64,000 bases of DNA. It comes from Rugamonas aquatica (GTDB taxonomy: Bacteria > Pseudomonadota > Gammaproteobacteria > Burkholderiales > Burkholderiaceae_D). The stretch is from positions 100,065-164,064 of the forward strand of contig NZ_WHUG01000016.1 of assembly GCF_009380215.1 (NCBI RefSeq), given 5' to 3'. Of the stretch, positions 33,201 to 42,560 are shown piece after piece. The notes under the pieces were generated by a model, which worked only from the letters and a program-made list of their open reading frames with translations, had not been told where the DNA came from and ran no database searches. The first letter of the stretch is position 1. Each line of letters opens with the position of its first letter. Position numbers and translations under genes: made by a program.

Positions 33201-34517
33201 TCAGTGCGCCAGCAGCGCGTTGATCGGCGCCAGGTCGTCTTCCTTCAGCGAACCGGCGGCCGATTTCAGGCGCAGGCCGTTCATGATGGTGTCGTAGCGC
33301 GCTTTCGACAGGTCTTTCTGGGTCGAGTACAGCAGCTTCTGGGCATTCAGCACGTCGATGTTGATACGTACGCCGACCTGGTAGCCCAGCTTGTTCGAAT
33401 CCAGCGAGGACTTGCTCGATACTTCGGCCGCTTCCAGCGCCTTGACCTGCGCCAGGCCGCTGTTCATGCCCAGGTAGGCCGAACGGGCGTTCTGCGAGGC
33501 GGCGCGCTTGGTCGCTTCGAGGTCGTTGCGGGCCTTGTCTTCCAGGGCGATGGTTTCGCGCACCTTGCTGGTGACGGCGAAGCCGTTGAAGATCGGCACG
33601 TTCAAGGTGATGCCGATGGCATTGTTGTTGAGGCGCTGGGTGCTGGTCGTCGTCTGATGCGAGGTGGTCGCGGTCAGGTTGGCGGTCGGCATGTGGTTGG
33701 CGCGGTTGCGTTCGATTTCACGCTTGGCGATTTCCACGTTCAGCTTGGCGGCGACCACGGCATAGTTCTGGCTCTCGGCCGAGCTGACCCACGGCTCGAC
33801 GGCGGCCGGCGACGGCGCGCTGATCGTCACGCCGGTGCGCAGCGGCGCCAGTTCGCCCGGCGCCTGGCCGACGATCACTTGCAGCGCGGTGCGTTTGTTG
33901 TCCAGATCGTTGATCGCGGCGAATTCCTGCGCCACCACCAGATCGTACGCGGCCTGGGCTTCGTGGGTGTCGGTGATGGTCTGCGTGCCGACTTCGAAAT
34001 TGCGCTTGGCCGAGGCCAGCTGTTCGGTGGTCGCCACTTTCTGCGCCTGGGTCGAGGTCAGGTTGTCCTGCGCCGTCAGCACGTCGAAATAAGCTTGCGC
34101 CACGCGGGTAATCAGGTCCTGCTGGGCCTGGGCGAAGGTGGCTTCGGCGGTGGCCTGCGCCAGCTTGCTCTGCTGGTAAGTCTGCCAGCTGCCCCAGTTG
34201 AACAACGGCTGGGTCAGTTGCACCGAGTAGGAATTGACGTTGTTGTCGACATCCGCCTTGGGCAGGTAGGTGCCGGCGAGCGCCGTCGTCGAGTCGCCGC
34301 TATTGCGGACACTGCTGCCGGTGGCGGCAATGACAGGCAGCAAACCAGAGCGCCCCTGGGTAATCCGTTCCTGACCGGCGGCCAGCGACGAGCGGGCGCT
34401 GGCGTACGTGGCGTCGTTGGCCAGCGCTTGCTGATATACCTGGATCAGGTCGGCCGCCTGTGCGTTGAGCGTCAAGAAGGCGCTGGTGATCAGCACGGCG
34501 ATAAGGGGTCTCTGCAT
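33201..34517 (-). CDS. tolC: TolC-family outer membrane efflux channel
   Basis: A 438-residue outer-membrane factor with a signal peptide (MQRPLIAVLITSAFLTLNAQA) and two internally related halves of helical/coiled-coil TolC repeats (LIQVYQQALANDATYASA in the first, LNVEIAKREIERNRANHMPTAN in the second). It forms the exit duct of type I secretion or drug efflux systems. ATG at 34517 is preferred because GGAG lies seven bases upstream; the frame extends to 34541. No pump genes are adjacent. Confidence 0.93.
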   Translation of the reverse strand: MQRPLIAVLITSAFLTLNAQAADLIQVYQQALANDATYASARSSLAAGQERITQGRSGLLPVIAATGSSVRNSGDSTTALAGTYLPKADVDNNVNSYSVQLTQPLFNWGSWQTYQQSKLAQATAEATFAQAQQDLITRVAQAYFDVLTAQDNLTSTQAQKVATTEQLASAKRNFEVGTQTITDTHEAQAAYDLVVAQEFAAINDLDNKRTALQVIVGQAPGELAPLRTGVTISAPSPAAVEPWVSSAESQNYAVVAAKLNVEIAKREIERNRANHMPTANLTATTSHQTTTSTQRLNNNAIGITLNVPIFNGFAVTSKVRETIALEDKARNDLEATKRAASQNARSAYLGMNSGLAQVKALEAAEVSSKSSLDSNKLGYQVGVRINIDVLNAQKLLYSTQKDLSKARYDTIMNGLRLKSAAGSLKEDDLAPINALLAH

Positions 34518-34604
34518 TGCATTCTCCGTTGGAGTCATCAAAAAAGTTGATCAAATCAAAAACACACTACCTTAGCGCCGCGCTCGTTTCTAGCGTCGCG
34601 GCAC

Positions 34605-34928
34605 TTAATACTTGGCCATCGTGCTGTCGACTTGCAGCGCCCAGGCGTGGATGCCGCCGGTCAGGTTGACCATCTTGCCGAAGCCGTTACGCTCCAGGAA
34701 GGCCGCCACCTGCAGGCTGCGCGCGCCGTGATGGCAGATGCAGACTATCGCCGCATCCTCATCCAGGTCGTCTATGCGCGCCGGTATGGTATTCATCGGG
34801 ATCTGCACCGAGCCGTCGATACGGCAGGTTTCGAATTCCCAGTTTTCCCGCACGTCCAGCAACATCGGGCTGGGCCGTGCATCGTCCGCCAGCCAGTCGG
34901 CCAGTTCCAGAGCGGTGATCTGCTGCAT
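34605..34928 (-). CDS. Single-domain rhodanese-like protein
   Basis: A 107-residue rhodanese domain with the active-site loop CHHGARS (Cys near residue 66) and a helical start LADWLAD. The six-residue active loop fits sulphur transfer. It sits 15 bases downstream of the pcm gene and upstream of tolC in the same direction. Confidence 0.88.
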   Translation of the reverse strand: MQQITALELADWLADDARPSPMLLDVRENWEFETCRIDGSVQIPMNTIPARIDDLDEDAAIVCICHHGARSLQVAAFLERNGFGKMVNLTGGIHAWALQVDSTMAKY

Positions 34929-34943
34929 ACTGGTCCGCCTTGC

Positions 34944-35597
34944 TTAAAACTTGAACTGCGACGGCTGCACAGCCGAGGACAGCGGCTTGACGTCGGTCTC
35001 GAACAGCGTGCGCGTGTCGTAGCCGGCTTCGCCGGTGCGGGTGATCAGCTGCGCCTTCATCGCCGGCGACTGGCCGATGATGACTGCCAGACGGCCGCCC
35101 ACTTTCAATTGTTGCAACAGCGCCGGCGGCAGTTCCGGCAGCGAGCCGGTCACCACGATGACGTCGAACGGCGCGCCGTTGCTCCAGCCCTGGGCGCCAT
35201 TGCCCAGTTCCACGCTCACGTTGGTGACGCCGTTGTCGGCCAAATTCTTTTCTGCCAGCGCTTTCAGCTCCGCCGACACTTCCACCGCCGTCACGTGACG
35301 GCCCTTGTGCGCCAGCAGCGCCGCCAGATAGCCGGAGCCGACGCCGATTTCCAGCACGCTCTCATGCTTCTTGACGTTGACGTCCTGCAGCAGACGGGCT
35401 TCCACCTTCGGGTTCAGCATGGAAACGCCACCCGGCAGCGGGATTTCGGTATCCGCAAACGCCAGCGCCTTGTGCACGGCCGGCACGAAATTCTCACGTT
35501 TCACCACCATCAGCAGATCCAGCACACTCGTGTCCAGGACGTCCCAAGGGCGGATTTGCTGTTCGATCATGTTGAAGCGGGCTTGTTCGATATTCAT
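34944..35597 (-). CDS. pcm: Protein-L-isoaspartate O-methyltransferase family protein
   Basis: A 217-residue PCMT-family methyltransferase with SAM-binding VLEIGVGSGYLAALLA near residue 80. The family repairs isoaspartyl residues. Here the N-terminal region (MNIEQARFNMIEQQIRPWDV) is of the subgroup found beside tolC in beta-proteobacteria, where a true repair role is less certain. An inverted repeat (35612-35627) lies in its promoter region. Confidence 0.88.
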   Translation of the reverse strand: MNIEQARFNMIEQQIRPWDVLDTSVLDLLMVVKRENFVPAVHKALAFADTEIPLPGGVSMLNPKVEARLLQDVNVKKHESVLEIGVGSGYLAALLAHKGRHVTAVEVSAELKALAEKNLADNGVTNVSVELGNGAQGWSNGAPFDVIVVTGSLPELPPALLQQLKVGGRLAVIIGQSPAMKAQLITRTGEAGYDTRTLFETDVKPLSSAVQPSQFKF

Positions 35598-35611
35598 CTT
35601 ATGACTCTGGT

Positions 35612-35627
35612 CGGATTAAATAATCCG
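35612..35627. promoter_or_regulatory. Inverted repeat in pcm promoter region
   Basis: CGGATTA-AA-TAATCCG, a 7-bp arm palindrome, lies 15-30 bases upstream of the pcm start. It may be an operator. The binding protein is unknown. Confidence 0.3.
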
Positions 35628-35766
35628 TCATTTTATCGTTGAACTGGCATCGAGGCACATATTAACGATATGACGGCGGGTTCGCGGGAAATTGCGACAG
35701 TCTGCAGTTTAAGGGGGATGAACCTACCAAATTGGCAAGTTTGGCGCAAACGGCGCGGCCGGCGGC

Positions 35767-36411
35767 TCACGGCTGGGCCACCTCCAGGCCGCTCAGGGTG
35801 ACGCCGATCAGCGTATCCATGAAGGCGTGCGGGTCGATGGGCGGCATCTCGCAGGTCGGCATGAAGGAGTGGGTCCACATCATCAGCATCAGCACCGGGG
35901 CCACCAGCACCTGGGTCATCACGGCCGGATCGACCGGGCGGAACTCGCCGCGCCCGATGCCGCGCACCAGCACGCTGGCGATCAGGCCGTTGCCGCGCGC
36001 GACCACTTCCTCGTTGTAAAACTGCGCCAACTCCGGGAAATTGTTGCCTTCAGCGAGCATCAGCTTGGTGATGCCGGCCAGCTGGGTGGCGCAGATCTGG
36101 TCCCACCACTTCATCAGGATGGCGCGCAGCAGCACCGAGCTGGGGCCGTCGAATACGGCCGCGTCCTGTTCGGCCTCGCCGATGGCGTGCACGATGTTCT
36201 CGCGCACCACGGCCTTGAACAGTTCTTCCTTGTTGGCGAAATACAGGTACAGCGTGCCCTTGGACACACCGGCGCGCTTGGCCACATCCTCCAGGCGCGT
36301 GGCGGCATAGCCGCGCTCGACGAACTGGTCCAGCGCCGCCGCCAGCAATTCCTGTGGCCGCGCATCCTTGCGCCGCTCCCAGCGTGGCTTGGTATCTTGA
36401 GGGGCTTGCAT
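35767..36411 (-). CDS. TetR/AcrR-family transcriptional regulator
   Basis: A 214-residue repressor with an N-terminal TetR helix-turn-helix (LEDVAKRAGVSKGTLYLYFANKEEL split across residues 40-65) and a helical ligand-binding C-terminus. It is probably autoregulated through a palindrome at 36432-36441. Its place upstream of pcm-rhodanese-tolC suggests control of efflux, which is inference. ATG at 36411 is chosen; a TTG lies four codons upstream. Confidence 0.9.
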   Translation of the reverse strand: MQAPQDTKPRWERRKDARPQELLAAALDQFVERGYAATRLEDVAKRAGVSKGTLYLYFANKEELFKAVVRENIVHAIGEAEQDAAVFDGPSSVLLRAILMKWWDQICATQLAGITKLMLAEGNNFPELAQFYNEEVVARGNGLIASVLVRGIGRGEFRPVDPAVMTQVLVAPVLMLMMWTHSFMPTCEMPPIDPHAFMDTLIGVTLSGLEVAQP

Positions 36412-36431
36412 GGGTGTACTCAATTTAACTT

Positions 36432-36441
36432 ACTTATAAGT
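36432..36441. promoter_or_regulatory. Candidate TetR operator
   Basis: ACTTATAAGT is a perfect 10-bp palindrome inside a longer imperfect one (TAACTTACTTATAAGTCATTA region), 21 bases upstream of the TetR start. Such sites are typical for AcrR-like self-repression. Confidence 0.5.
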
Positions 36442-36506
36442 CATTAATATAAGCGCAAGCAGGTCCAGCGTCAAGCAAGTGGCGGGGGCGCAGGCCGCTT
36501 GCCAGC

Positions 36507-37379
36507 TTAAATTTTCAGCACACCTCGCAAAACCACGATGCCGGTCCCGGAGAGTTCGGCATCGGATGCCAGCCGCACGTGCAGGAAGCTTGGACGGCCC
36601 ATCTGCGTGCCCTGCTCGATGACCAGGCTGCGGTGCTCCGCCAGCAAGCCTTGCTGGCCGAGATAGGCCGTCAGCGGGCCGGCGGCGGTGCCGGTGGCGG
36701 AGTCTTCCCACAGGCCCACGGTGGGATTGAAGAAGCGCGCGTAGGCGGTGGCCGGCGCCGTCTCGTCGAAAGCGTAGACATAGCAGCCTTCCGCCCCTGC
36801 CGGTCCCAGGACTGCGAGCAATTGTTCCGCCGACGGCCTGGCCCGATCGACCGCCGCCCGGTCCTGCAGCCTGACCATCAGATGCGGCGCGCCGGTATCG
36901 GCCGCCCGCGGCGCGGGATGGGGCCGCACCTGGTCAACGCCGACGCCCAGCGCGGCGGCCAGGGCATCCACCGAACTCAACGGCGCGCCCAGCTTGAGCG
37001 GCGCCTGCCGCATCCGGCCGTAAATCCTGCCATCGCGCCGCTCCAGCGTGATCGGCAACACCGCGCCGCCGATTTCCTGATGAAAGGTGGCCGGCGCATC
37101 CAGCGGGCCGAGCGCGCCGTGATGGCCCAGCCACAGCCAGGCCCCCAGCGCGTTGTGGCCCGCCCCGCCCACCTCCGCTCCGCTCGCCGTGAAGGAGCGC
37201 AGCTTCCAGTCGGCGCGTTCGCTGCGCATCAGGAAGGTGGTCTCGGCCTGGTTGAACTCGCCGGCTATGCGGCGCAACACATCGTCGCTCAGTCCGTCCG
37301 CGTTCTCCACCACGGCCAGCGGATTGCCACTCAACGGGGCATCGGCGAACACGTCAACTAATCCTGCGGTCAATTCCAT
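36507..37379 (-). CDS. PhzF-family isomerase/epimerase
   Basis: A 290-residue protein of the PhzF/DapF-like fold. It starts with VDVFADAPLSGNPLAVV and contains the catalytic Glu in NQAETTFL (near residue 43). DSATGTAAGPL lies near 235. Members isomerise small carboxylated metabolites. The substrate cannot be told here. ATG at 37379 follows AAGGAAG. It is divergent from a LysR gene, which may control it. Confidence 0.9.
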   Translation of the reverse strand: MELTAGLVDVFADAPLSGNPLAVVENADGLSDDVLRRIAGEFNQAETTFLMRSERADWKLRSFTASGAEVGGAGHNALGAWLWLGHHGALGPLDAPATFHQEIGGAVLPITLERRDGRIYGRMRQAPLKLGAPLSSVDALAAALGVGVDQVRPHPAPRAADTGAPHLMVRLQDRAAVDRARPSAEQLLAVLGPAGAEGCYVYAFDETAPATAYARFFNPTVGLWEDSATGTAAGPLTAYLGQQGLLAEHRSLVIEQGTQMGRPSFLHVRLASDAELSGTGIVVLRGVLKI

Positions 37380-37488
37380 ATTGGCTTCCTTTATCATGAA
37401 TGGGCATCATCTTGCTACACCCAGTGTCATGCGCCGGCAGATTCATGTCAAAATCGAATTTATCACCCATAGATGACCAGGATTCATC

Positions 37489-38397
37489 ATGACCTTTCGT
37501 GGCCTGCCACCGCTGGCTTCCTTGCGCGCGTTTGAGGCGACGGCCAGGCTGTCCAGCTTCAAGGCTGCGGCCGCCGAGTTGTTCGTGACGCCGACCGCCA
37601 TCAGCCATCAGATACGCCAGCTCGAAGCCCATCTCGGCGTCCGCGTGCTGGACCGCACGCCGCGCTCGGTCAGCCTGACGGCGGACGGACGCCGCCTGTA
37701 CGAAGCCACGGTCGGCGCCTTCGATGGCATCCTCCGGGTCGCCGACGATTTGCGCCACGGCCCGCGCGCGCAGCAACTGACGCTGTCGTCGACCACCGCC
37801 TTCCTGAGCCACTGGCTGGTGCCGCGCCTGGGACAGATCCAGGCCCTGTTTCCGCAACTCGACCTGCGCCTGCACGCCTCCGACGCGATCGTCCCGCTGC
37901 GGCAAGGCGCGGTGGATATCGCCATCCGCTACGGCAAGGGGCCGTACGCCGGCGTGGCCGCCACGCCGCTGGCGGCGGACCGCTACGCCCCCGTGTGCAG
38001 CCCGGCGCTGCGCATCCGCAGCGCCAACGACCTGCGGCGCGCACGCCTGATCCACATCGACGGCCGCACGGCGCCGCTGCCGCTGCCCGACTGGGAGCGC
38101 TGGTGCGCGCAGGCCGGCATCACCGGCATCGATACCGGCAGCGGCTTGCGCTTCACCGACGGCATGCATGCGATACAGGCCGCCATCGCCGGCAATGGCG
38201 TGGTGCTGGTCAGTGTGGTGCTGGTGGCGGACGCGCTGGCGGAAGGCTTGCTGGTCATGCCCTTCGAGCAAACCCTGGCGGGAGACGCCTATCATTTTGT
38301 CTGCGCGCCGGAAGTGGACAGCCGCGCAGACGTGGTCCGCCTGCGCGACTGGTTCCGGGAGACGATGGCAGCGGCCTCGCCCCCATCGGCGCAATAA
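37489..38397 (+). CDS. LysR-family regulator, GcvA-like
   Basis: A 302-residue LysR regulator with an N-terminal winged helix-turn-helix (FKAAAAELFVTPTAISHQIRQLE, about residues 24-46, shown in part) and an effector domain in the GcvA/PBP2 group. It is divergent from the phzF-like gene, with a 109-base shared promoter region, the usual layout for a regulator and its target. It ends two bases before the convergent cysteine desulfurase stop. Confidence 0.92.
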   Translation: MTFRGLPPLASLRAFEATARLSSFKAAAAELFVTPTAISHQIRQLEAHLGVRVLDRTPRSVSLTADGRRLYEATVGAFDGILRVADDLRHGPRAQQLTLSSTTAFLSHWLVPRLGQIQALFPQLDLRLHASDAIVPLRQGAVDIAIRYGKGPYAGVAATPLAADRYAPVCSPALRIRSANDLRRARLIHIDGRTAPLPLPDWERWCAQAGITGIDTGSGLRFTDGMHAIQAAIAGNGVVLVSVVLVADALAEGLLVMPFEQTLAGDAYHFVCAPEVDSRADVVRLRDWFRETMAAASPPSAQ

Positions 38398-38399
38398 AG

Positions 38400-40334
38400 T
38401 CAGCCCGTGCGGCGCTGCCCCGCCAGGCGGCGCACGACCGTAATCAGCTGGTCGATTTCATCGAAGGTGTTGTAGAACGCCAGCGATGGCCGCACCGTCG
38501 TCTCGACGCCGAAGCGGCGCAGGATAGGCTGGGCGCAATGGTGGCCGGTGCGCACGGCGATGCCTTCCTCGTTGAGCGCATGGCCGACTTCCTCGGTGCT
38601 GTAACCGTCCAGCACGAACGACATCACACTGGCCTTCTCCGCCGCCGTGCCGATCAGGCGCACGCCCTTGATGGTGCGCAGCTGCTGCATGCCGTAGACC
38701 AGCAAGTCATGCTCGTAGCGGGCGATGTTCTCGATGCCGATGCGGTTGACGTAATCGATCGCCGCGCCCAGCCCGACCGCGTCGGCGATATTGCCGGTGC
38801 CGGCTTCGAACTTGTTGGGGATCGGCTGGAACACGGTCTTCTCGAAGGTCACGTCGGCGATCATATTGCCGCCGCCCTGCCATGGCGGCATGTCCTCCAG
38901 AATTTCGCGCTTGCCCCACACCACGCCGATGCCGGTCGGACCGAACACCTTGTGGCCGGAGAAGACGAAGAAGTCCGCGCCCAGATCCTGCACATCGACC
39001 CGCATGTGCGACACCGATTGCGCGCCATCGACCAGCACCTTGGCGCCGGCCCGGTGCGCCAGCTCGACGATCTCCTTGACCGGCGTGACGGTGCCGAGCG
39101 CATTGGAAACCTGCGTGACCGCGACTATCCTGGTGCGGTCGTTGAGCAGTTTGCGGTATTCATCAAGCAGCACCTGGCCGCTGTCGTCGACCGGTATCAC
39201 GCGCAGCCGCGCGCCCCTGGCGGCGGCCAGCTGCTGCCAGGGCACGATGTTGGCGTGGTGTTCGAGATTAGAGACGATGATCTCGTCGCCCTCGCCCACA
39301 TGCTGCGCGCCCCAGCTCTTGGCCACCAGGTTGATCGCCTCCGTGGTGCCGCGCACGAAGATCACTTCATTGACCTCCGGCGCATTCAGGAAGCGCCGCA
39401 CGCGTTCGCGCGCGCCTTCGTAGGCGTCGGTCGCGCGCGCCGCCAGTTCGTGCGCGGCGCGGTGGATGTTCGAATTCTCGTGCTCGTAAAAATAGCTGAT
39501 GCGGTCGATGACCGGCTGCGGCTTGTGCGTGGTCGCCGCATTATCGAACCACACCAGCTGGCGGCCGTTGACGCGCTCCTGCAAGATGGGAAAATCGCGC
39601 CGCACGGCATGCACATCGAACGGTGGATGGCGGTCGCCGCCGGCCAGCGGCACCGTCACATGCGGCTGCGCCTTGGCGGGCGTGACATAGCCGCTGGACA
39701 GCACCACCGAATCGACGAAATAATACTGCGGCGCCGGCGAGGCCGCACCGGCGACGGGCAGGCCGTCGGCCGCAGGCGCGTTCGACACGCGCGGCGCCTG
39801 CACGGGCGCAGGCGGCGCGAAGAAATCGGCTATCGGCTGCGCCGCCGGCGCGCTCGGCACGCCGACCTCGCTGAGGAAGTAGTACGGCGAAGCGCCGGCC
39901 TGCGGCCGTCCCGCATCCAGCGCTTCCGGCACGCCCAGCAAGGCGCCGCCGTTGCGCGGCTCATACGCGGGGATGGCGCTGAAAGCCTTGTCCGGCACGC
40001 CGTTGCCGGCCGGCGCCACCGGCAGCAAAGCCGGCGCGCGGTTACCGAGCGACAGCACCGACGTCGGTGACGCCGGAATCAGATTGGTGCCTGGCACCTG
40101 CCCTTGCGGAATCGGCGTGCCGGGCACGCCGGGGCCGAAGCCGGCCGGACTGACCAGCGGCGAACCGGGCGGTGCGATATTGCCGGGCGCCTGCACGCCC
40201 GGCGGTGGAAACGGGAAGGCGGGCGCGCCCGGCGGCGCGGCAAACATCGCCGACGCCAGGCGTGCCAGCACCGCAGGATCGAACGGCGCGCCGGCGGGTT
40301 CCGGCACGGAGGTGGGAGGCGAAAGTTGGCTCAC
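38400..40334 (-). CDS. Encapsulin-cargo cysteine desulfurase (SufS-like, family 2A)
   Basis: A 644-residue PLP enzyme. Residues 1 to about 235 are a disordered extension rich in Pro, Ala and Gly, with two related short motifs, PYYFLSE (150-156) and QYYFVDS (203-209). The catalytic part (240-644) is a class V aminotransferase of the SufS/CsdA type with VLVDGAQS (near 436), PLP-binding Lys462 (SGHKVFGPTG) and persulfide Cys600 (TGHHCAQP). It releases sulfur from cysteine. Such long extensions on desulfurases are known to direct them into family 2A encapsulin shells; the shell gene lies eight bases upstream. It begins with GTG. Confidence 0.95.
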   Translation of the reverse strand: MSQLSPPTSVPEPAGAPFDPAVLARLASAMFAAPPGAPAFPFPPPGVQAPGNIAPPGSPLVSPAGFGPGVPGTPIPQGQVPGTNLIPASPTSVLSLGNRAPALLPVAPAGNGVPDKAFSAIPAYEPRNGGALLGVPEALDAGRPQAGASPYYFLSEVGVPSAPAAQPIADFFAPPAPVQAPRVSNAPAADGLPVAGAASPAPQYYFVDSVVLSSGYVTPAKAQPHVTVPLAGGDRHPPFDVHAVRRDFPILQERVNGRQLVWFDNAATTHKPQPVIDRISYFYEHENSNIHRAAHELAARATDAYEGARERVRRFLNAPEVNEVIFVRGTTEAINLVAKSWGAQHVGEGDEIIVSNLEHHANIVPWQQLAAARGARLRVIPVDDSGQVLLDEYRKLLNDRTRIVAVTQVSNALGTVTPVKEIVELAHRAGAKVLVDGAQSVSHMRVDVQDLGADFFVFSGHKVFGPTGIGVVWGKREILEDMPPWQGGGNMIADVTFEKTVFQPIPNKFEAGTGNIADAVGLGAAIDYVNRIGIENIARYEHDLLVYGMQQLRTIKGVRLIGTAAEKASVMSFVLDGYSTEEVGHALNEEGIAVRTGHHCAQPILRRFGVETTVRPSLAFYNTFDEIDQLITVVRRLAGQRRTG

Positions 40335-40342
40335 GGCGCGGC

Positions 40343-41275
40343 TTATTTGTAGGTGTCAGGATAGTCGTGGTACTTGCCGATTTCCACATCGTCAAGCACG
40401 GCCAGCGCATCGCTGGTCAGCACCGCGAGCGAGCAGTACAGCGAGATCAGGTACGACGAAATCGCATGGTTGTTGATGCCCATGAAGCGCACCGACAACC
40501 CCGGGCTCTGCTCGCCCGGCAGACCGGGCTGGAACAGGCCGACCACGCCCTGGCGCTTGTCGCCCACGCGCAGCAGCAGGATCTTGCTCTTGCCGTCGGC
40601 CACAGGCACCTTGTCCGACGGGATCAGCGGAATGCCGCGCCAGGTGATGAACTGCGAACCGAACAGGCTGATGGTCGGCGGCGGCGTGCCGCGCCGGGTC
40701 GCCTCGCGGCCGAAGGCGGCGATCGCCAGCGGGTGCGTGAGGAAGAAGGCCGGTTCTTTCCACACCTTGGTCAGCAGCTCGTCGAGGTCGTCCGGCGTCG
40801 GCGCGCCGGTCAGCGGGAAGATGCGCTGCTCGTCCGTCACTTGCGCCAGCAGGCCGTAGTCGGGGTTGTTAATCAGTTCGCTTTCCTGGTTTTCCTTGAT
40901 GGTCTCGATGGTCAGGCGCAGCTGTTCCTTGATCTGGTCATGCGGGCTGCTGTACAGATCGGAAACGCGGGTGTGCACGTCCAGCACGGTCGAAACGGCG
41001 TTGAGGAAATACTCGCGCGGATTTTCTTCGTAGTCGACATAGGTGCGCGGCAGCTGGTTCTCTTGCTCGCGCGCGGTGCAGGTGACCTTGATCGCTTCCG
41101 GATTCTTGACCTTGTTCAGACGATAGATGCCCGCTTCCACCGGCACCCACTGCAACAAATGCGTCAGCCAGCGCGGGCTGATGGTCTCCAGCTGCGGTGC
41201 GGTTTTGGTGGCGTTCGCAAGTTGCCTTGCTGCGTTATCGCCCAGTGCGGTCGTACCGCCAACAGTTGCCGACAT
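40343..41275 (-). CDS. Family 2A encapsulin nanocompartment shell protein (SrpI-like)
   Basis: A 310-residue shell protein with the HK97 phage capsid-like fold. It shows the family 2A features: an extended N-terminal arm (about residues 1-40) and the segments VPVEAGIYRLNKV, YVDYEENPREY and SVRFMGINNHAISSYLISLYCSLAV. It assembles into a cage about 25 nm across in known relatives, here expected to hold the cysteine desulfurase encoded next. A clear GGAG site precedes the ATG. It follows the XRE gene by 93 bases, which include a GC-rich hairpin (about 41322-41339). Confidence 0.95.
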   Translation of the reverse strand: MSATVGGTTALGDNAARQLANATKTAPQLETISPRWLTHLLQWVPVEAGIYRLNKVKNPEAIKVTCTAREQENQLPRTYVDYEENPREYFLNAVSTVLDVHTRVSDLYSSPHDQIKEQLRLTIETIKENQESELINNPDYGLLAQVTDEQRIFPLTGAPTPDDLDELLTKVWKEPAFFLTHPLAIAAFGREATRRGTPPPTISLFGSQFITWRGIPLIPSDKVPVADGKSKILLLRVGDKRQGVVGLFQPGLPGEQSPGLSVRFMGINNHAISSYLISLYCSLAVLTSDALAVLDDVEIGKYHDYPDTYK

Positions 41276-41368
41276 TGTGACTCCAATTCAAGGTAAATTT
41301 CAGATGGGTAAGGTACAGACCCGCCCAGTGTGCGGGCTGCCGCATACAGTTTCAACATGCTATCGCCA

Positions 41369-41638
41369 TCAACCCGGGGCTTGGCCCCAGGTCCGGCGGC
41401 TGATGCTTTCGCCGTACGTGACCAGCGCCGACGGCGTCAGCTTCAAGGCCGCCGCCAGCTTGGCCACCGTCGCCAGCGAAGCGATCACGCAGCCGCGCTC
41501 GATTTCGCCGATGTACGAACGGTTCAGGTTGGAGTTCTCGGCCAGCCGCTCCTGCGACCAGCCCTGCGCCTCGCGCAACTGCCGCACGCCGATGCCGAAG
41601 CTTTGCACCAGGGCGCTGGCCAGCGCATCGCCGCTCAT
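41369..41638 (-). CDS. Small XRE-family HTH regulator in the encapsulin operon
   Basis: An 89-residue protein that is almost only a helix-turn-helix_3 domain (REAQGWSQERLAENSNL and RSYIGEIERG, residues 21-50), with no sensor domain. It overlaps the serine acetyltransferase stop by four bases (ATGA), so it is translated with it. It probably controls this operon or other sulfur genes. A palindrome at 43153-43164 upstream of the operon is a candidate site. Confidence 0.88.
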   Translation of the reverse strand: MSGDALASALVQSFGIGVRQLREAQGWSQERLAENSNLNRSYIGEIERGCVIASLATVAKLAAALKLTPSALVTYGESISRRTWGQAPG

Positions 41639-42558
41639 GCCGCGGCGATGCCGTTGGCCAGCGCGCCGGAACGCGATTCGGCCTGGGCGATGCGGCCGCC
41701 CGCCGGCACGTCATGCGTCAGCCACACATTGCCGCCGATGACGGCGCCCTTGCCCAGCGTGATGCGGCCGAGGATGGTGGCGCCGGCGTAGATCACCACG
41801 TCGTCCTCCACCACCGGATGGCGCGGCAAGCCTTTTTGCAGATTGCCTTCGGCGTCGGTCGGGAAGCGTTTGGCGCCCAGCGTGACGGCCTGGTACACCC
41901 GCACCCGCTGGCCGATCACCGCCGTCTCGCCGATCACCACGCCGGTGCCGTGGTCGATGAAGAAGCCGGGGCCGATGCGGGCGCCGGGGTGGATGTCGAT
42001 GCCGGTGGCGCCGTGCGCCAGCTCGGAGACGATGCGCGCCAGCAGCGGCAGGCCCAGCGTATAGAGCTGGTGGCCCAGGCGGTAGTGGATCATCGCCAGC
42101 ACGCCGGGATAGCACAGCAGCACTTCATCGACGCTGCGCGCGGCCGGATCGCCCTGGTAGGCGGCCAGCACATCGCTGTCGAGCAGGGCGCGGATGTCCG
42201 GCAAGGCGGCGGCAAAGGTGCGCACCACGGTCAGCGCCGCCTCGTCGACATCGCGCTGCTCGTCGCCGTCCAGGCTGGCGTTGTATTTGAGCTCGCGCCG
42301 CACCTGCTTCAGCAAGCCGTGCAGCGCGGCGTCGAGCGCGTGGGCGACGTGGAAGTTTTCGCTTTCCTGGCGCAGGTCGGGCGGCCCCAGGCGCATCGGG
42401 AACAGCACGCCCTTGAGGCTGTCGACGATGGCGGCCAGCGCATCGCGCGACGGGAATTCGCGGCCGCCCGGTTCGCTGGCATGGCTTTGCGTCCGGCGCC
42501 AGATGCTGCGCGCCTCGTGCAGCGACTGCACGATGGTGGTGATGTCGAAGGTGGCCAT
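41635..42558 (-). CDS. epsC: Serine O-acetyltransferase, EpsC type
   Basis: A 307-residue enzyme making O-acetylserine, the precursor of cysteine. It has a helical N-terminal half (about 1-185) and a left-handed beta-helix of hexapeptide repeats (GIDIHPGARIGPGFFIDHG, GVVIGETAVIG, with catalytic His residues). The long form matches EpsC and not CysE. It lies two bases after the rhodanese stop. In this operon it would feed cysteine to the encapsulated desulfurase. Confidence 0.94.
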   Translation of the reverse strand: MATFDITTIVQSLHEARSIWRRTQSHASEPGGREFPSRDALAAIVDSLKGVLFPMRLGPPDLRQESENFHVAHALDAALHGLLKQVRRELKYNASLDGDEQRDVDEAALTVVRTFAAALPDIRALLDSDVLAAYQGDPAARSVDEVLLCYPGVLAMIHYRLGHQLYTLGLPLLARIVSELAHGATGIDIHPGARIGPGFFIDHGTGVVIGETAVIGQRVRVYQAVTLGAKRFPTDAEGNLQKGLPRHPVVEDDVVIYAGATILGRITLGKGAVIGGNVWLTHDVPAGGRIAQAESRSGALANGIAAA

Positions 42559-42560
42559 AA

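Noticed and set aside
34605..34928. This rhodanese as part of the encapsulin sulfur system
   Set aside because: It belongs to the pcm-tolC block 4 kb away, and the encapsulin operon has its own rhodanese.
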